Shown here in pieces: positions 33,844 through 43,188 of a DNA stretch of 64,000 nucleotides (its first letter is position 1; each line of letters begins with the position of its first letter). The stretch spans positions 124,001-188,000 of the forward strand of contig CAYOZN010000006.1 of assembly GCA_964408455.1 (NCBI GenBank), read 5' to 3'. This DNA comes from CAYOZN01 sp964408455. GTDB lineage: Bacteria > Planctomycetota > Phycisphaerae > UBA1845 > UTPLA1. Made by a program: the position numbers and the translations under genes. The notes under the pieces were generated by a model. That model was not told the origin of the DNA and made no database searches. It saw only the letters and a list, made by a program, of their open reading frames with translations.

Positions 33844-34593
33844 TCACTCATCAAGGTTGCGCAGTTGCAGGCGGCCGTCGATATTCATCGTCACCGCTTC
33901 CGGCATTGCGCACTCCACGCGCTTCCAGACCATGCGACCATCGCAGACCTTGACGCGCTTCTGAACCGTGTCGTACTCGGCCGGGATGCAGATGCGCTTG
34001 GTCGTCGCCGGCCGCACCAGCTTCTGCCGTTTCACGATGTCATACTCCGCCGGGATGATCTCTTCCCTGACGGTCGGCGGCGAGACCATGCGCGTCACGC
34101 ACACGGTTTCCGTTCGCGGTGGATGCTTGACCAGGCAGAACACGTCCTTCGCCGGCTGATCCTGCGGCTGCGGGCAGTCCTTGTTCACGGTCCAGCCGGT
34201 ATAGCCGCTGTCCGTCTGTACGACGACATTTTCCGTCCTGAATTCGGCCGGCACCTCGATCAGCCGCTTGGATGCCTCTTTCACGCAGACCCTTTCTTCG
34301 ACCCACTCATATTCGGCGGGGATGATCTCGAGCCGCTCCGAGGCCTGGCGGATGCACACGCGTTCGCTCACCGTCTTGAAGGTCGGAGGCACGAAGACCT
34401 TCGCGAAGCATTCACCGGGTTTTGCGTTACTCGGAAGATCGACAATCCCCGTATTCGCCGGCAACGGGCACGGCGTCTGCGGTGCATACTGGGCAACCGC
34501 TTCCTCTTCGCAGCAGGCGCAGCCGGTCATCGCCAGCATCGAAATGCAGCCCACTGACACTGCGATCAGGCTCAACACTCGTCTCATTGACAT
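33844..34593 (-). CDS. lipoprotein with repeated IPAEY motifs
   Basis: A 249-residue protein from ATG 34593, where AAGGAGAA precedes the start. The N-terminus MSMRRVLSLIAVSVGCISML leads to a lipobox (AMTGC). The rest is built of a recurring unit of about 25 residues: (V/I)PAE(Y/F) followed by a (V)-x-(E/K)RVC(V/I) strand, seen as ERLEIIPAEYEWVEERVCV, KRLIEVPAEFRTENVVV, REEIIPAEYDIVKRQKLV and RICIPAEYDTVQKRVKV. Such repeats occur in peptidoglycan-binding and surface lipoproteins, but the function is not known. The gene is a single unit. The GC content matches its surroundings. Confidence 0.75.
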   Translation of the reverse strand: MSMRRVLSLIAVSVGCISMLAMTGCACCEEEAVAQYAPQTPCPLPANTGIVDLPSNAKPGECFAKVFVPPTFKTVSERVCIRQASERLEIIPAEYEWVEERVCVKEASKRLIEVPAEFRTENVVVQTDSGYTGWTVNKDCPQPQDQPAKDVFCLVKHPPRTETVCVTRMVSPPTVREEIIPAEYDIVKRQKLVRPATTKRICIPAEYDTVQKRVKVCDGRMVWKRVECAMPEAVTMNIDGRLQLRNLDE

Positions 34594-35453
34594 GATTCGT
34601 TTCTCCTTGTGCTCCCGGCCCTGAGGCACGAGAGACTCACTGATTCCTGAAAAAGTTCCTGAAGGACATTTGCAGCGCCCCAAAGCCAGACTCAGAATTC
34701 GTGCATCCGTACCTCCCTTCAAACTCCGTTGAGCAGTCATTCCACAGACGGGAGCGGAACAACTTCGGGCGAGAGTCGACTGGCTCGATTGTGGATAACT
34801 GGGCCTTCAGTCACGGCCCGGCGGCCGGATTGCCGCAGGCGATTGCCGTTGCCAGTTCTAGAAGCAGATTCCCGCCATGAGAAAAGTTCCGGATCCTGTT
34901 GATCGATGCTCAACGATCCAATGCGCAAAAACTGCAATTGCTGTGCCAAGGGCGAAACGCCGCAAAAACCCCCGCAGGGTCAATGCGGCCCCATGGCCCG
35001 GCGCAACTGCGGCCTTTTTCACGCAACCTGAGGGATTGTTCGAGGACGTTGATAGTGCCCGGTATCACGCAGGCACCGCGCCTGCTCGCACTGAGAAGGC
35101 CGGTTTCGCTGCCGTGCCGTGACGAAAACGGCGGTACATGGAAATGTCGCCGCGCATGCCCGATTTTTCCGCGGGAAATCGCGCTACCCCGCTGCCAGTT
35201 TGCGTAAAAGAACGCTAGGCGACACGCAATTTCCGTATTGATCGTCCACGCCCGACGGCCCGGGACCGACGGCATCCACAGCCGCGGCACCTGCCGCGAC
35301 ATGCAGCGACTTGCATGTCCCCCGCGAGCCTCGTCGCACACGGCCGGTTTTTTTCCTTTCTCCGGCACCCACGCGGCCACTTTGCGTCAAATAATCGGGC
35401 ATGTGACCGCGCCGACCGGAGACATCCTGTATTCTGCGGCCATAGGTGTATTG
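34594..35453. other. gene-free region upstream of the ECF sigma gene
   Basis: About 860 bases with no convincing gene. It includes a perfect 7-bp dyad ACATGCA/TGCATGT with a 6-base loop at 35299-35318, which is not followed directly by T and is not a terminator. The promoter of the ECF gene is expected near 35400, but no pair of boxes was recognised. Confidence 0.45.
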
Positions 35454-36050
35454 ATGACCGACGACGCCCGGGACCTGAACGCTGCCCAGGCGGGAGACCC
35501 CGACGCCTTTGCCCGGCTGTATGACCGGCATGCGGTCGTCGTGTGTTCCCTCTGCCGGCATTGCGCCGTGCCCGATGTGGACGAGGCGGTGCAGGAGACC
35601 TTCGTCCGGGCGTTTCGGCTGATCGGCCAGGTGGACGGACCGGCGTCGCTGCGGGCGTGGCTGTACGGCATTGCCCGGCACGTGTGTCGCGAGCGGCGGC
35701 GGTCGAATCATCGACGGAACCATCACGAGGAGAAGGCCCACATGATCCGCCTCGCAGCCCAGACGCCCAGCCGCGACCTGAGCGAGGCGGCCGTGCAACG
35801 GGAAGAGCTGAACCGGCTTACCGCGGCCCTGGATGATCTGCCCGATGACGAGCGGCTCGCGATTCACTTGTTCTATCTGGAAAGCGACGCGGCCACTGCC
35901 GCATCGGCGGCACTGGGGTTGTCGCGCAGTGGTTTCTACAAGTTGCTGTCCCGGGCGCGCGAGCGACTGGCGGCGAGCATGGGAGCCACGGGCGCGGCGA
36001 TTCGCGCGGCGGACGCACGCGGATTGAAGAGGCGGTCGGAGGTGATTTAG
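35454..36050 (+). CDS. ECF-type RNA polymerase sigma factor
   Basis: A 198-residue protein starting at ATG 35454 with AGGTG upstream. Region 2 (about 10-95) contains DPDAFARLYDRHA, VDEAVQETFVRAFRLI and LRAWLYGIARHVCRERRR, the pattern that binds core polymerase and the -10 element. Region 4 (about 125-185) contains LDDLPDDERLAIHLFYLE and an HTH (GLSRSGFYKLLSRARERL). There is no C-terminal extra domain. The next gene downstream encodes the VIT/VWA giant, whose cytoplasmic N-terminus may hold the sigma factor in check, as anti-sigma factors do for ECF proteins. The two genes are 141 bases apart and the interval holds two palindromes. Confidence 0.92.
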   Translation: MTDDARDLNAAQAGDPDAFARLYDRHAVVVCSLCRHCAVPDVDEAVQETFVRAFRLIGQVDGPASLRAWLYGIARHVCRERRRSNHRRNHHEEKAHMIRLAAQTPSRDLSEAAVQREELNRLTAALDDLPDDERLAIHLFYLESDAATAASAALGLSRSGFYKLLSRARERLAASMGATGAAIRAADARGLKRRSEVI

Positions 36051-36100
36051 CCGCTGGGCTTATCCGGCGCGTACTGGAAGGACGGTTTTTTCGGGAATAG

Positions 36101-36170
36101 CACTGCTTGAAGCAGTGGCACACGAAGATATTTCCCTTGCTTCGCACTGTCCCGGCGCGCCGGGACAGTG
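36101..36170. repeat. two family B palindromes between the sigma and VIT/VWA genes
   Basis: The first is CACTGCTTGAAGCAGTG at 36101-36117. The second is a perfect 26-bp palindrome at 36145-36170 whose half is CACTGTCCCGGCG. Each is followed by GCACACG. Both match the array at 18705-19154 in inverted orientation. As RNA both could fold in the leader of the following gene. Confidence 0.9.
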
Positions 36171-36191
36171 GCACACGCAGGCGGCATCGTT

Positions 36192-39100
36192 ATGAACGAG
36201 CACACGAACGATAACTCGACGCCCGACGATTTCGACAAGTTGCCGGAAATTCAGGATGGCCTGGATGATCTCCTCCGCGCATGGCACGCCGAAAATGCCG
36301 CGACGGCGGCACGCAGCCGGGACGCCCTGCTTCAGCAGATCCGCTCCGCGAAACCAATGGAGCGGGCGTCCCTGCCCGCCAGTGCCATTACTCCGGCCCA
36401 CTCCGCGAATCCGCGATCGCACAGTCCTCTCCGCCTCATTGGCGATCACACGCGAATCTTCACCGCCCTGGGGGGAACCAGGAGCACGCTCATGACCCGC
36501 TTCGCCCCTGCCGCCGCCGCCGCCATCGTCCTCGCCGCCCTGCTCACCATCTTCGAGCCCGGCCTGCCCGGCGCGCCCGACCGCACGCAGGCCTCGAACA
36601 CCGTCATGCTGCCCAATGGCGGCAATCTCGACGCCCGCACGCCCGATGGTCAGCCTATTGGCCCCTGCCCGCTCAAGCACACCGATGTTAGCGTCGAAAT
36701 CTCCGGGCCATTCGCCCGTGTGACCGTGCGGCAGCAGTTCACCAATCCCTATGACGACAAGATTGAAGCGCTCTACACCTTTCCGCTCAGTCATCGCGGC
36801 GCGGTCGATCGCATGACGATGACCGTGGGGAAACGCGTGATTGTCGGCGAGGTGCACGAGCGGCAGGCGGCGCGACAGATGTACGAGGCCGCCCGCGATG
36901 CCGGGCACGTCGCCGCCCTGCTGGAGCAGGAGCGGCCGAACATCTTCTCCCAGTCGGTCGCCAACATCGAGCCGAATGCGGAGATCACCGTCGAGATCAG
37001 CTATGTCGAGCTGCTCGAATCGCGGGATGGCGAATATGAATTCTCGTTCCCGATGACGGTCGCCCCGCGGTATATCCCGTGTGGCACCGGCGTCCCGCCG
37101 GTGCATGAAGCGGCCGATGCCGTGCCCGACGCGGACGGCGCATCGCCGTGGCTTGATACACAGCTCGCCGATTCGGTCGCCGAAAACCCGGAGGCCCCCG
37201 GCGATGAATCCGCCGATCCGGACGCTGAGCTTGATCCCCGCCACGTCCCCGATGCTGCGAACATCACGCCACCCGTTTCCCATCCCGACGTCCGCAGCGG
37301 ACACGATATTTCGCTGGCCGTCACGCTCGACACCGGCGGCCCGGCCATCACCGACATCTACAGCCGGCAGCATGCCACGGTACGCACGATTGAAGGCTTC
37401 GCGGCCGGCAGCGACAAGCCGCGGCGCATGCGCATCAAGCTGGATCGCGACGACGAAATTCCCAATCGCGACTTCGTGCTCAACTGGCGCACCGACGATG
37501 ACACCATCGTCGAGGCGGTGTTCACGCATGCCGGCGAACGCGGCGGGTTCGTCACGCTGATGCTCGCCCCGCCCGAGAAGATCACGCCCGACGTGCTCGT
37601 GCCGCGCGAACTGGTCTTTGTGCTCGATACCTCGGGCTCGATGAGCGGCACGCCAATTGAGAGCGCCAAGTCCGTCATCGCCAAGGCCCTCGACACGATG
37701 CAGCCGGAGGACACGTTCAACATCATCACCTTCGCCGGCGACACCAGCATTCTCTGGCCCCAGCCGCGCCCCGCGACCGACGCGAACCTGGCGGAGGCTC
37801 GCAAGTTTGTCGAGAGCCGCAATGGCAACGGCGGCACCGAGATGATGAAGGCCATCTACGCGGCACTCGAGCAAAGCGTGGACGGCGTGGCGAACGTACG
37901 ATCGGCCGATCAACTGGCCGTCACGCCTGCCGACGGTCGAAGGATCGCGATGCGCGCGCTCGGTCGCGATATTCGCATACCCGGCGCTCGTGCGAGTGGC
38001 GCAGGTGACGCGGGAACACATCACGTGTTCTTTGACCCCGCAAAATATGTCATCACGCAGGCCGGCGAGTTTGCGGGTTTCGAGCGCCTCATGGCCGTGC
38101 CCGACATCCTCTGGCGCCTCGAGGGCCGCTGGACGCAGGTCGGCGATGCGGGTCACTTTCTGCTCGACAAGGCCGAGCCGGAAAACACGACGGTCCACGA
38201 CGACAGCGCGGTGCCAATCGAGAGTCTCTGCAACACCCCTGCTGACGGCCGCGCGGTCGTCGTCTATGCGGATGGCCAACGGTTTACCTTCGATGACACC
38301 GAGTACGTCGCTTACAACAGCGATGACACATCGTGCCCGCGCGTCGATCTGACGAAGCTGGGACTGTCGAAGGAATCGCTCGCCGAACATGCGCAGTGGG
38401 TCTTCACCGGCTGGTGGCGAAACCAGGATGACGGGCAGCCGGCGCTGGAAGTGGGCGAAGCCGGGCCGCTGACGATTCCCGCGGGCGCCGTGACCGCGGC
38501 GAGGCTGCGCACGCTTCCTGCGGACGGGCGGACGGTGTTCGTCCGCGTCAACTGCGAAGACGCGGCCATGTTCCTCGATCCGGCGACGAAGCAGCAGGTC
38601 GAGGGCCTCGACGCCGGCTTTGGCGAGTTCGTCCGCGCGACGGGGCTCGATTTCCACCGGCACGACGATGCGTCGTCGATGCTCCTCACGGGCGTGTGGG
38701 CCTCAGATGCCAGCGGTGCGGCACTCCTGGAGGTCGCATCGGCCGTGCACATCCCACGGAAGCACGAGTCGCCGCGACCGCTGCGCGTCGTGTGCTTTTT
38801 GACGGACGGCGAGGTGGGGAATGACCAGGCGATCATCGACGCGGTGCGGCGGAATTCGCACACCACGCGCGTCTTTTCGTTCGGCATCGGCACCAGCGTC
38901 AACCGGTACCTGCTCGACAGCGTGGCCGAGGCCGGCCGCGGCGAGGCGAGCTACGTGTTGAACATGGAGGAGGCGCAGGCCGCGGTGGACCAGTTCGTCA
39001 CGCGGCTGAGTGCGCCGGTGTTGACCGACATTCAGGTCGCCTTCGAAGGGCTGGAGGTGCTGGATGTCACGCCGGCGACATTGCCGGACCTGTGGGACGA

Positions 39101-42100
39101 GCGGCCAATCATCGTACATGCGCGGTTTGATCCGGCGAAGCAGCATGCGGGCGCGGCAAACCATGCTGCGGAATCGGCCGACCTCGCGAACGATTCGCCG
39201 ATACCCGGCCGAGGAGTGCTGGTCATTCGCGGCAACGCCTCCGACGGGCCGTACGAACGCATCCTGCCGCTCGAACTGCCGCAGCACGAACCCGATCACG
39301 ACGTCATCGCAACGCTGTGGGCGCGGGCGCAGGTGGAGGACCTGATGAGCCGCGATCTGGCCGCGGCGCAGCAGGGGCAATTCCCCGACGACTTGAAGCA
39401 GCGCGTGATCGAGCTGGGCGAGACATTCCAGATCATGACGCAGTTTACCAGCTTCGTGGCGATCGAACGGCACCGCGTCACAGTCGGCGGGCAGCCGCGG
39501 CTGGTGCGCGTACCGGTGGAGCTGCCGGAGGGGCAGTCGTGGGAGGGGACGTTCGGCGAGCAGCTGGTGCATTTTGCGCAGACGCTCGAAACGCCGAATG
39601 TGTATTACGCGTTAGCGCAGCCGTTCGGCGATCCGAATGCGGGCACACAGGAGACTCGCTCGCATACGAATCGCGAGGGCGAAGACGTATTGTATGACGA
39701 TGGTTCGGACAAAGTTACCTATGAATTGAACCTTGATCAGCCCACGGGCGTGGGTGCAATTGCGGCGGAGAATGTGTCGCGTGATACCTCAACTGAATTC
39801 AAATTGGATACTGCGCAGCAGTTAGCCGTCATGGACCTGATAAACCACATTGCGGCGGATGACCTTGATGCATTGCGCCCGGAGTTGCGGACAGCGTTAT
39901 CGATGACCGCAAACATGCGATTGGGTGGGCAGGCTGCCGAGGTAGACAGTGCGCAGAAGGAACGGCTTGAGCGCATACAGGAAGAGCTGAAATCACGTAT
40001 TGGCGATCGACTGGCGGATCTCGTTGAACAGCGCGCACAAGCGCTGGCGGACGAAGGACGCGCCAACGACGCGAAGAATCTGCGCGAGCAGTTTGCTGAT
40101 AGGACTATCGGAAGTCAACTCGTTTTCGACCAACTCGCGATTGCCGGTTATCGAAATCTGGAAAGAGAAGTCCGTAGGGCGACGATGGAAAGTGATTACG
40201 TCGAGGCAGAACGCCTTGCAGATGTTGCCGCTAATCTCGCCGCTGTGATCAACAATGCCCAGGACAAAGCAGTGTTGGGCGCGGAGGCTAAGCACCTAAG
40301 CGAATTTGTCCTGACGGAAGAGCGCGCCGCAGAGGAGCAGATCGTCCTCAGTAAGCAGCGCGAAATCTCAGCTCGGGAGTCAGAACGCATTCGACTCCTG
40401 GAAGAAACTAAGCAGGAGCAAGTCGCGAACCTCATGGAGCGAGCACGCGACCTGCAGCGCGAGCGAAAGCTGGACGACTCCGTTGAGGTTTTGGATCAGG
40501 TGCTTGCCATTGATCCGAATAATCCCAACGCGGCATGGATGCGCGACACGCTGGAGGACGTTGCCAGGAATGCCCGCGGTGTGGGGACGGGTAACGTGAA
40601 CGCGCACGAGCAGCAAAGGGCACTGACTGCGGGCAAAACGAATGCAGAGCAGCCGGTCGCACTCGGCTTGCAGCCCGCCGTGGAGCCGGAAGGCAGGGGC
40701 GCACGTCGCAATGCGCGAACCTGGTTCATCGGAACGGCGCCGGAGGGAGCGGACACGTCGCACCCGACCGAGGGCATGATCGCGTCGGCCGATGGGTCGC
40801 GGCGCGATGCTGAGTTCATTTCGCCCCCGATACCACCATATCAGGGCTCGCATCCGCCGATGGTCAACAACAAGAAGACCGCGCCAGACATTGCGCGTCG
40901 AGTTTTCAGGCTGCACGGGGTCTCGGCGGAGGACGCGAAGAGGCTCGCGGAGCAACTCAAGCAAGGCGGCGCGCCGGGAGCAAATCGCGGCGGACGAGGT
41001 CCCGAGACCAACACCGGCTCGGCTCGCGCCACGACCATGTTGGAGGACATTGAATACTCAACCGATGCGACGCTCTGGTATGGCGACTCCGCAGGTAACA
41101 CCAACGATGTGGGCCGCCGCGATTGGACAATCGACACTCGGGCCGTTCGCGTTCCCGTCGCCCCTCCCGCAGTCGGTACTTCATCCCAGGCGAGCCTTGA
41201 TTCTCGCCAAGCCGGCAATTTGACTCGGTGGAAAAGGGCACACGCATCCGACACTGCCGCACAGAGAGGCTTGCTGGATTCCCTGGGATATGTTGACTCT
41301 GATTCGGAAGACGCGGACGACGTCACCCTATCGATGCAGCCATTCGGTGCGGGCGATTCATATAGGAATCAGCCCGAATCCGATCTCCCCCAGCCCGGCA
41401 CGAGCGCCGAGCAGCAGCTCCACTATACGACCGGAGAACGCTACCGCGATTTGAATACGAGACAATACGACTTGGCATTGCGCGACACTCAAAACCTCAT
41501 TGTCGCTGCCTCACCGTCTGAAGCGGAAGAGATCAAAAGGCTTATCGATGTACTGGGCGAGGAATCGACGTTCGAGACCGGCAACGATGCAGGCCAGGAT
41601 GGCGAGATCGCGGGCAGTCGATTTGTTGAAGGTGGAGGAGGCGGCGGCGGCGGCGGCCGGGGCATATTCGGTGGTGGCGGCTCGGACGATCGCGAAGCCG
41701 GCGACGACGGCATTCTCTATCACGACAACATCCGCTATCCCAAAAACTGGCTCGAAATGCGCGCCAAGCGCAAGAGCACGGACGAGATCGACGACGCCGA
41801 ATCACACCGCACCCGAGAACGGCTGAAGACCGTGCTGCCGGAGGTGCGCTTCGACAACGTCCCGTTCGAGCAGGCCATCGAGCAACTCCGCGCGGCGACC
41901 GGCGTCAACATCGTGCCCAACTGGTCGGCACTCGAAGCCGCGGCCATTGAGAAGGACACCGAGGTGTCGCTTCGGCTCAACAATGTTTCCGCCGAGAAGG
42001 TGATCGACCTGGTGCTGGATGAAGTGGGCGCCGGTGAAGTTGAACTGTCGCACGAGATCGAGGAAGGCGTCGTGACGGTCTCCACTCGCGAAGATCTGAG

Positions 42101-42998
42101 CCGGAAGACGAAGACGATTATCTATAACATCCGGGATTTGATAATCTCGGTACCGACGTTTCGCGGCCATCGCATCCATCTCGACCAAATCGGCAAGCCA
42201 ATGGACGGTTCCGCTGCACAGAAAGACCCATCGACGGCGTCTTCCGGCGGAATCCCGGTCAGCGAGCGCACCGTGCGCCTCATGGAGCTGATCCAGGCCA
42301 CTATCGACCCCGAATCCTGGAGAGAAGCCGGTGGCACTACCGGCTCCATCTCGGCGATAGGCGACGACCTTGTGATCACGCAATCTTCGATGGCTCATCG
42401 GCAGATTCAGGACATGTTTCGCCAGCTTCGCGATGTCGTGCTCTATCAGCCGGGAACCGACAGGAATGTCGTCGCCGCGCTAAACACATTGCGGCATCGC
42501 GGCATTGATGAGGCTTATCGCGTAGCGCTTGTCCTCCAACGGCAGGAATCGAATAACGACGCACTGGTCCATCGCCTGGTCGCCATGCTTCGCATGTTGC
42601 GACTTGTGGCCGATGGAGCGCCCTTGGCCCTGGGCACCGAGCAGGCGATATTCGCCGAGCTCAACGCCATTCACGCCGAGGCTTCCGCCGGCGTCGCGCG
42701 GGAGGCGGCCGAGTTGAAGGCCCTCGCCCGCAAGGCTGACGAACCGATCCTCGCGTGGGCCCTGTCGCCCTATGGTGCCCCGGCGCCCGCCGGTCTGCGC
42801 CTTCGCGGCGGCCGGGCCGAAGTGAGCGTGCTGCTCGGCGCCCTCGACGCTGCCACCCGGCAGGCACTCGCCGACGCGGGCTTCACGATCGAAGCCGAAA
42901 TCCCCGACGCCCGCACCGTCGTCGGCCTCGCCCCGCTCGCCGCCCTCCGCCCGCTTGCGGCGATGGACGACGTGAAACGCATCGCGGCCGTGGAGTAA
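36192..42998 (+). CDS. giant membrane protein with VIT and split VWA domains and an STN-like region
   Basis: A 2268-residue protein starting at ATG 36192; a GTG inside a palindrome at 36168 is in frame but less likely. Residues 1-100 are soluble and cytoplasmic, and one membrane helix lies at about 106-124. A VIT domain follows (about 150-295; VSVEISGPFARVTVRQQF). The VWA domain has the MIDAS residues DTSGSMS from Asp479 and the GGT with Thr549, but its second half (VVCFLTDGEVGND, Asp872) lies about 285 residues further than usual. C-terminal to it come Glu/Arg-rich coiled segments, a Gly-rich tract near 1813, and an STN-like region at about 1878-1960 (LPEVRFDNVPFEQAIEQLR). The downstream position next to an ECF sigma gene suggests envelope sensing. 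Confidence 0.85.
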   Translation: MNEHTNDNSTPDDFDKLPEIQDGLDDLLRAWHAENAATAARSRDALLQQIRSAKPMERASLPASAITPAHSANPRSHSPLRLIGDHTRIFTALGGTRSTLMTRFAPAAAAAIVLAALLTIFEPGLPGAPDRTQASNTVMLPNGGNLDARTPDGQPIGPCPLKHTDVSVEISGPFARVTVRQQFTNPYDDKIEALYTFPLSHRGAVDRMTMTVGKRVIVGEVHERQAARQMYEAARDAGHVAALLEQERPNIFSQSVANIEPNAEITVEISYVELLESRDGEYEFSFPMTVAPRYIPCGTGVPPVHEAADAVPDADGASPWLDTQLADSVAENPEAPGDESADPDAELDPRHVPDAANITPPVSHPDVRSGHDISLAVTLDTGGPAITDIYSRQHATVRTIEGFAAGSDKPRRMRIKLDRDDEIPNRDFVLNWRTDDDTIVEAVFTHAGERGGFVTLMLAPPEKITPDVLVPRELVFVLDTSGSMSGTPIESAKSVIAKALDTMQPEDTFNIITFAGDTSILWPQPRPATDANLAEARKFVESRNGNGGTEMMKAIYAALEQSVDGVANVRSADQLAVTPADGRRIAMRALGRDIRIPGARASGAGDAGTHHVFFDPAKYVITQAGEFAGFERLMAVPDILWRLEGRWTQVGDAGHFLLDKAEPENTTVHDDSAVPIESLCNTPADGRAVVVYADGQRFTFDDTEYVAYNSDDTSCPRVDLTKLGLSKESLAEHAQWVFTGWWRNQDDGQPALEVGEAGPLTIPAGAVTAARLRTLPADGRTVFVRVNCEDAAMFLDPATKQQVEGLDAGFGEFVRATGLDFHRHDDASSMLLTGVWASDASGAALLEVASAVHIPRKHESPRPLRVVCFLTDGEVGNDQAIIDAVRRNSHTTRVFSFGIGTSVNRYLLDSVAEAGRGEASYVLNMEEAQAAVDQFVTRLSAPVLTDIQVAFEGLEVLDVTPATLPDLWDERPIIVHARFDPAKQHAGAANHAAESADLANDSPIPGRGVLVIRGNASDGPYERILPLELPQHEPDHDVIATLWARAQVEDLMSRDLAAAQQGQFPDDLKQRVIELGETFQIMTQFTSFVAIERHRVTVGGQPRLVRVPVELPEGQSWEGTFGEQLVHFAQTLETPNVYYALAQPFGDPNAGTQETRSHTNREGEDVLYDDGSDKVTYELNLDQPTGVGAIAAENVSRDTSTEFKLDTAQQLAVMDLINHIAADDLDALRPELRTALSMTANMRLGGQAAEVDSAQKERLERIQEELKSRIGDRLADLVEQRAQALADEGRANDAKNLREQFADRTIGSQLVFDQLAIAGYRNLEREVRRATMESDYVEAERLADVAANLAAVINNAQDKAVLGAEAKHLSEFVLTEERAAEEQIVLSKQREISARESERIRLLEETKQEQVANLMERARDLQRERKLDDSVEVLDQVLAIDPNNPNAAWMRDTLEDVARNARGVGTGNVNAHEQQRALTAGKTNAEQPVALGLQPAVEPEGRGARRNARTWFIGTAPEGADTSHPTEGMIASADGSRRDAEFISPPIPPYQGSHPPMVNNKKTAPDIARRVFRLHGVSAEDAKRLAEQLKQGGAPGANRGGRGPETNTGSARATTMLEDIEYSTDATLWYGDSAGNTNDVGRRDWTIDTRAVRVPVAPPAVGTSSQASLDSRQAGNLTRWKRAHASDTAAQRGLLDSLGYVDSDSEDADDVTLSMQPFGAGDSYRNQPESDLPQPGTSAEQQLHYTTGERYRDLNTRQYDLALRDTQNLIVAASPSEAEEIKRLIDVLGEESTFETGNDAGQDGEIAGSRFVEGGGGGGGGGRGIFGGGGSDDREAGDDGILYHDNIRYPKNWLEMRAKRKSTDEIDDAESHRTRERLKTVLPEVRFDNVPFEQAIEQLRAATGVNIVPNWSALEAAAIEKDTEVSLRLNNVSAEKVIDLVLDEVGAGEVELSHEIEEGVVTVSTREDLSRKTKTIIYNIRDLIISVPTFRGHRIHLDQIGKPMDGSAAQKDPSTASSGGIPVSERTVRLMELIQATIDPESWREAGGTTGSISAIGDDLVITQSSMAHRQIQDMFRQLRDVVLYQPGTDRNVVAALNTLRHRGIDEAYRVALVLQRQESNNDALVHRLVAMLRMLRLVADGAPLALGTEQAIFAELNAIHAEASAGVAREAAELKALARKADEPILAWALSPYGAPAPAGLRLRGGRAEVSVLLGALDAATRQALADAGFTIEAEIPDARTVVGLAPLAALRPLAAMDDVKRIAAVE
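37085..37103. repeat. palindrome inside the VIT/VWA coding sequence
   Basis: CACCGGCG, TCC, CGCCGGTG: perfect 8-bp arms. It encodes TGVPPV in frame within CGTGVPPVHE. Its flanks (GTGTGG before, CATGAAG after) resemble the short palindromes between genes at 28951 and 54319. Confidence 0.6.
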
Positions 42999-43140
42999 GG
43001 CGAGGCGACTTGGGGGGCCGTGGAATAACTCGGGTTCGGGTGAGCGAGCAGGAGTCTAACGCGGGTGCCGCGAGCGATTAGAAAGGCATTGGAGAAGCGG
43101 CGGGTGCAACGAGCGACCGGGAGTGCCGTGGAGTAACGCG
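42985..43140. repeat. three copies of a GCCGTGGAGTAA-like word
   Basis: The end of the VIT/VWA gene (GGCCGTGGAGTAAGGCG) is echoed as GGCCGTGGAATAACTCGGG near 43017 and as TGCCGTGGAGTAACGCGGG near 43123, suggesting local duplication of the gene's last codons. Confidence 0.5.
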
Positions 43141-43188
43141 GGATCGTGTCTCGCAATCGAATTCGGCTCCTCGCAACCAAGCGGGACC

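Noticed and set aside
35299..35360. Hairpin ACATGCA/TGCATGT followed later by a T run as a terminator
   Set aside because: The T run starts about 30 bases after the stem, too far for an intrinsic terminator.
36060..38663. Long minus-strand open frame (867 codons) opposite the VIT/VWA gene
   Set aside because: Composition (His/Arg/Gly/Asp-rich, no domain) is typical of an antisense frame; the plus strand encodes clear VIT and VWA motifs.
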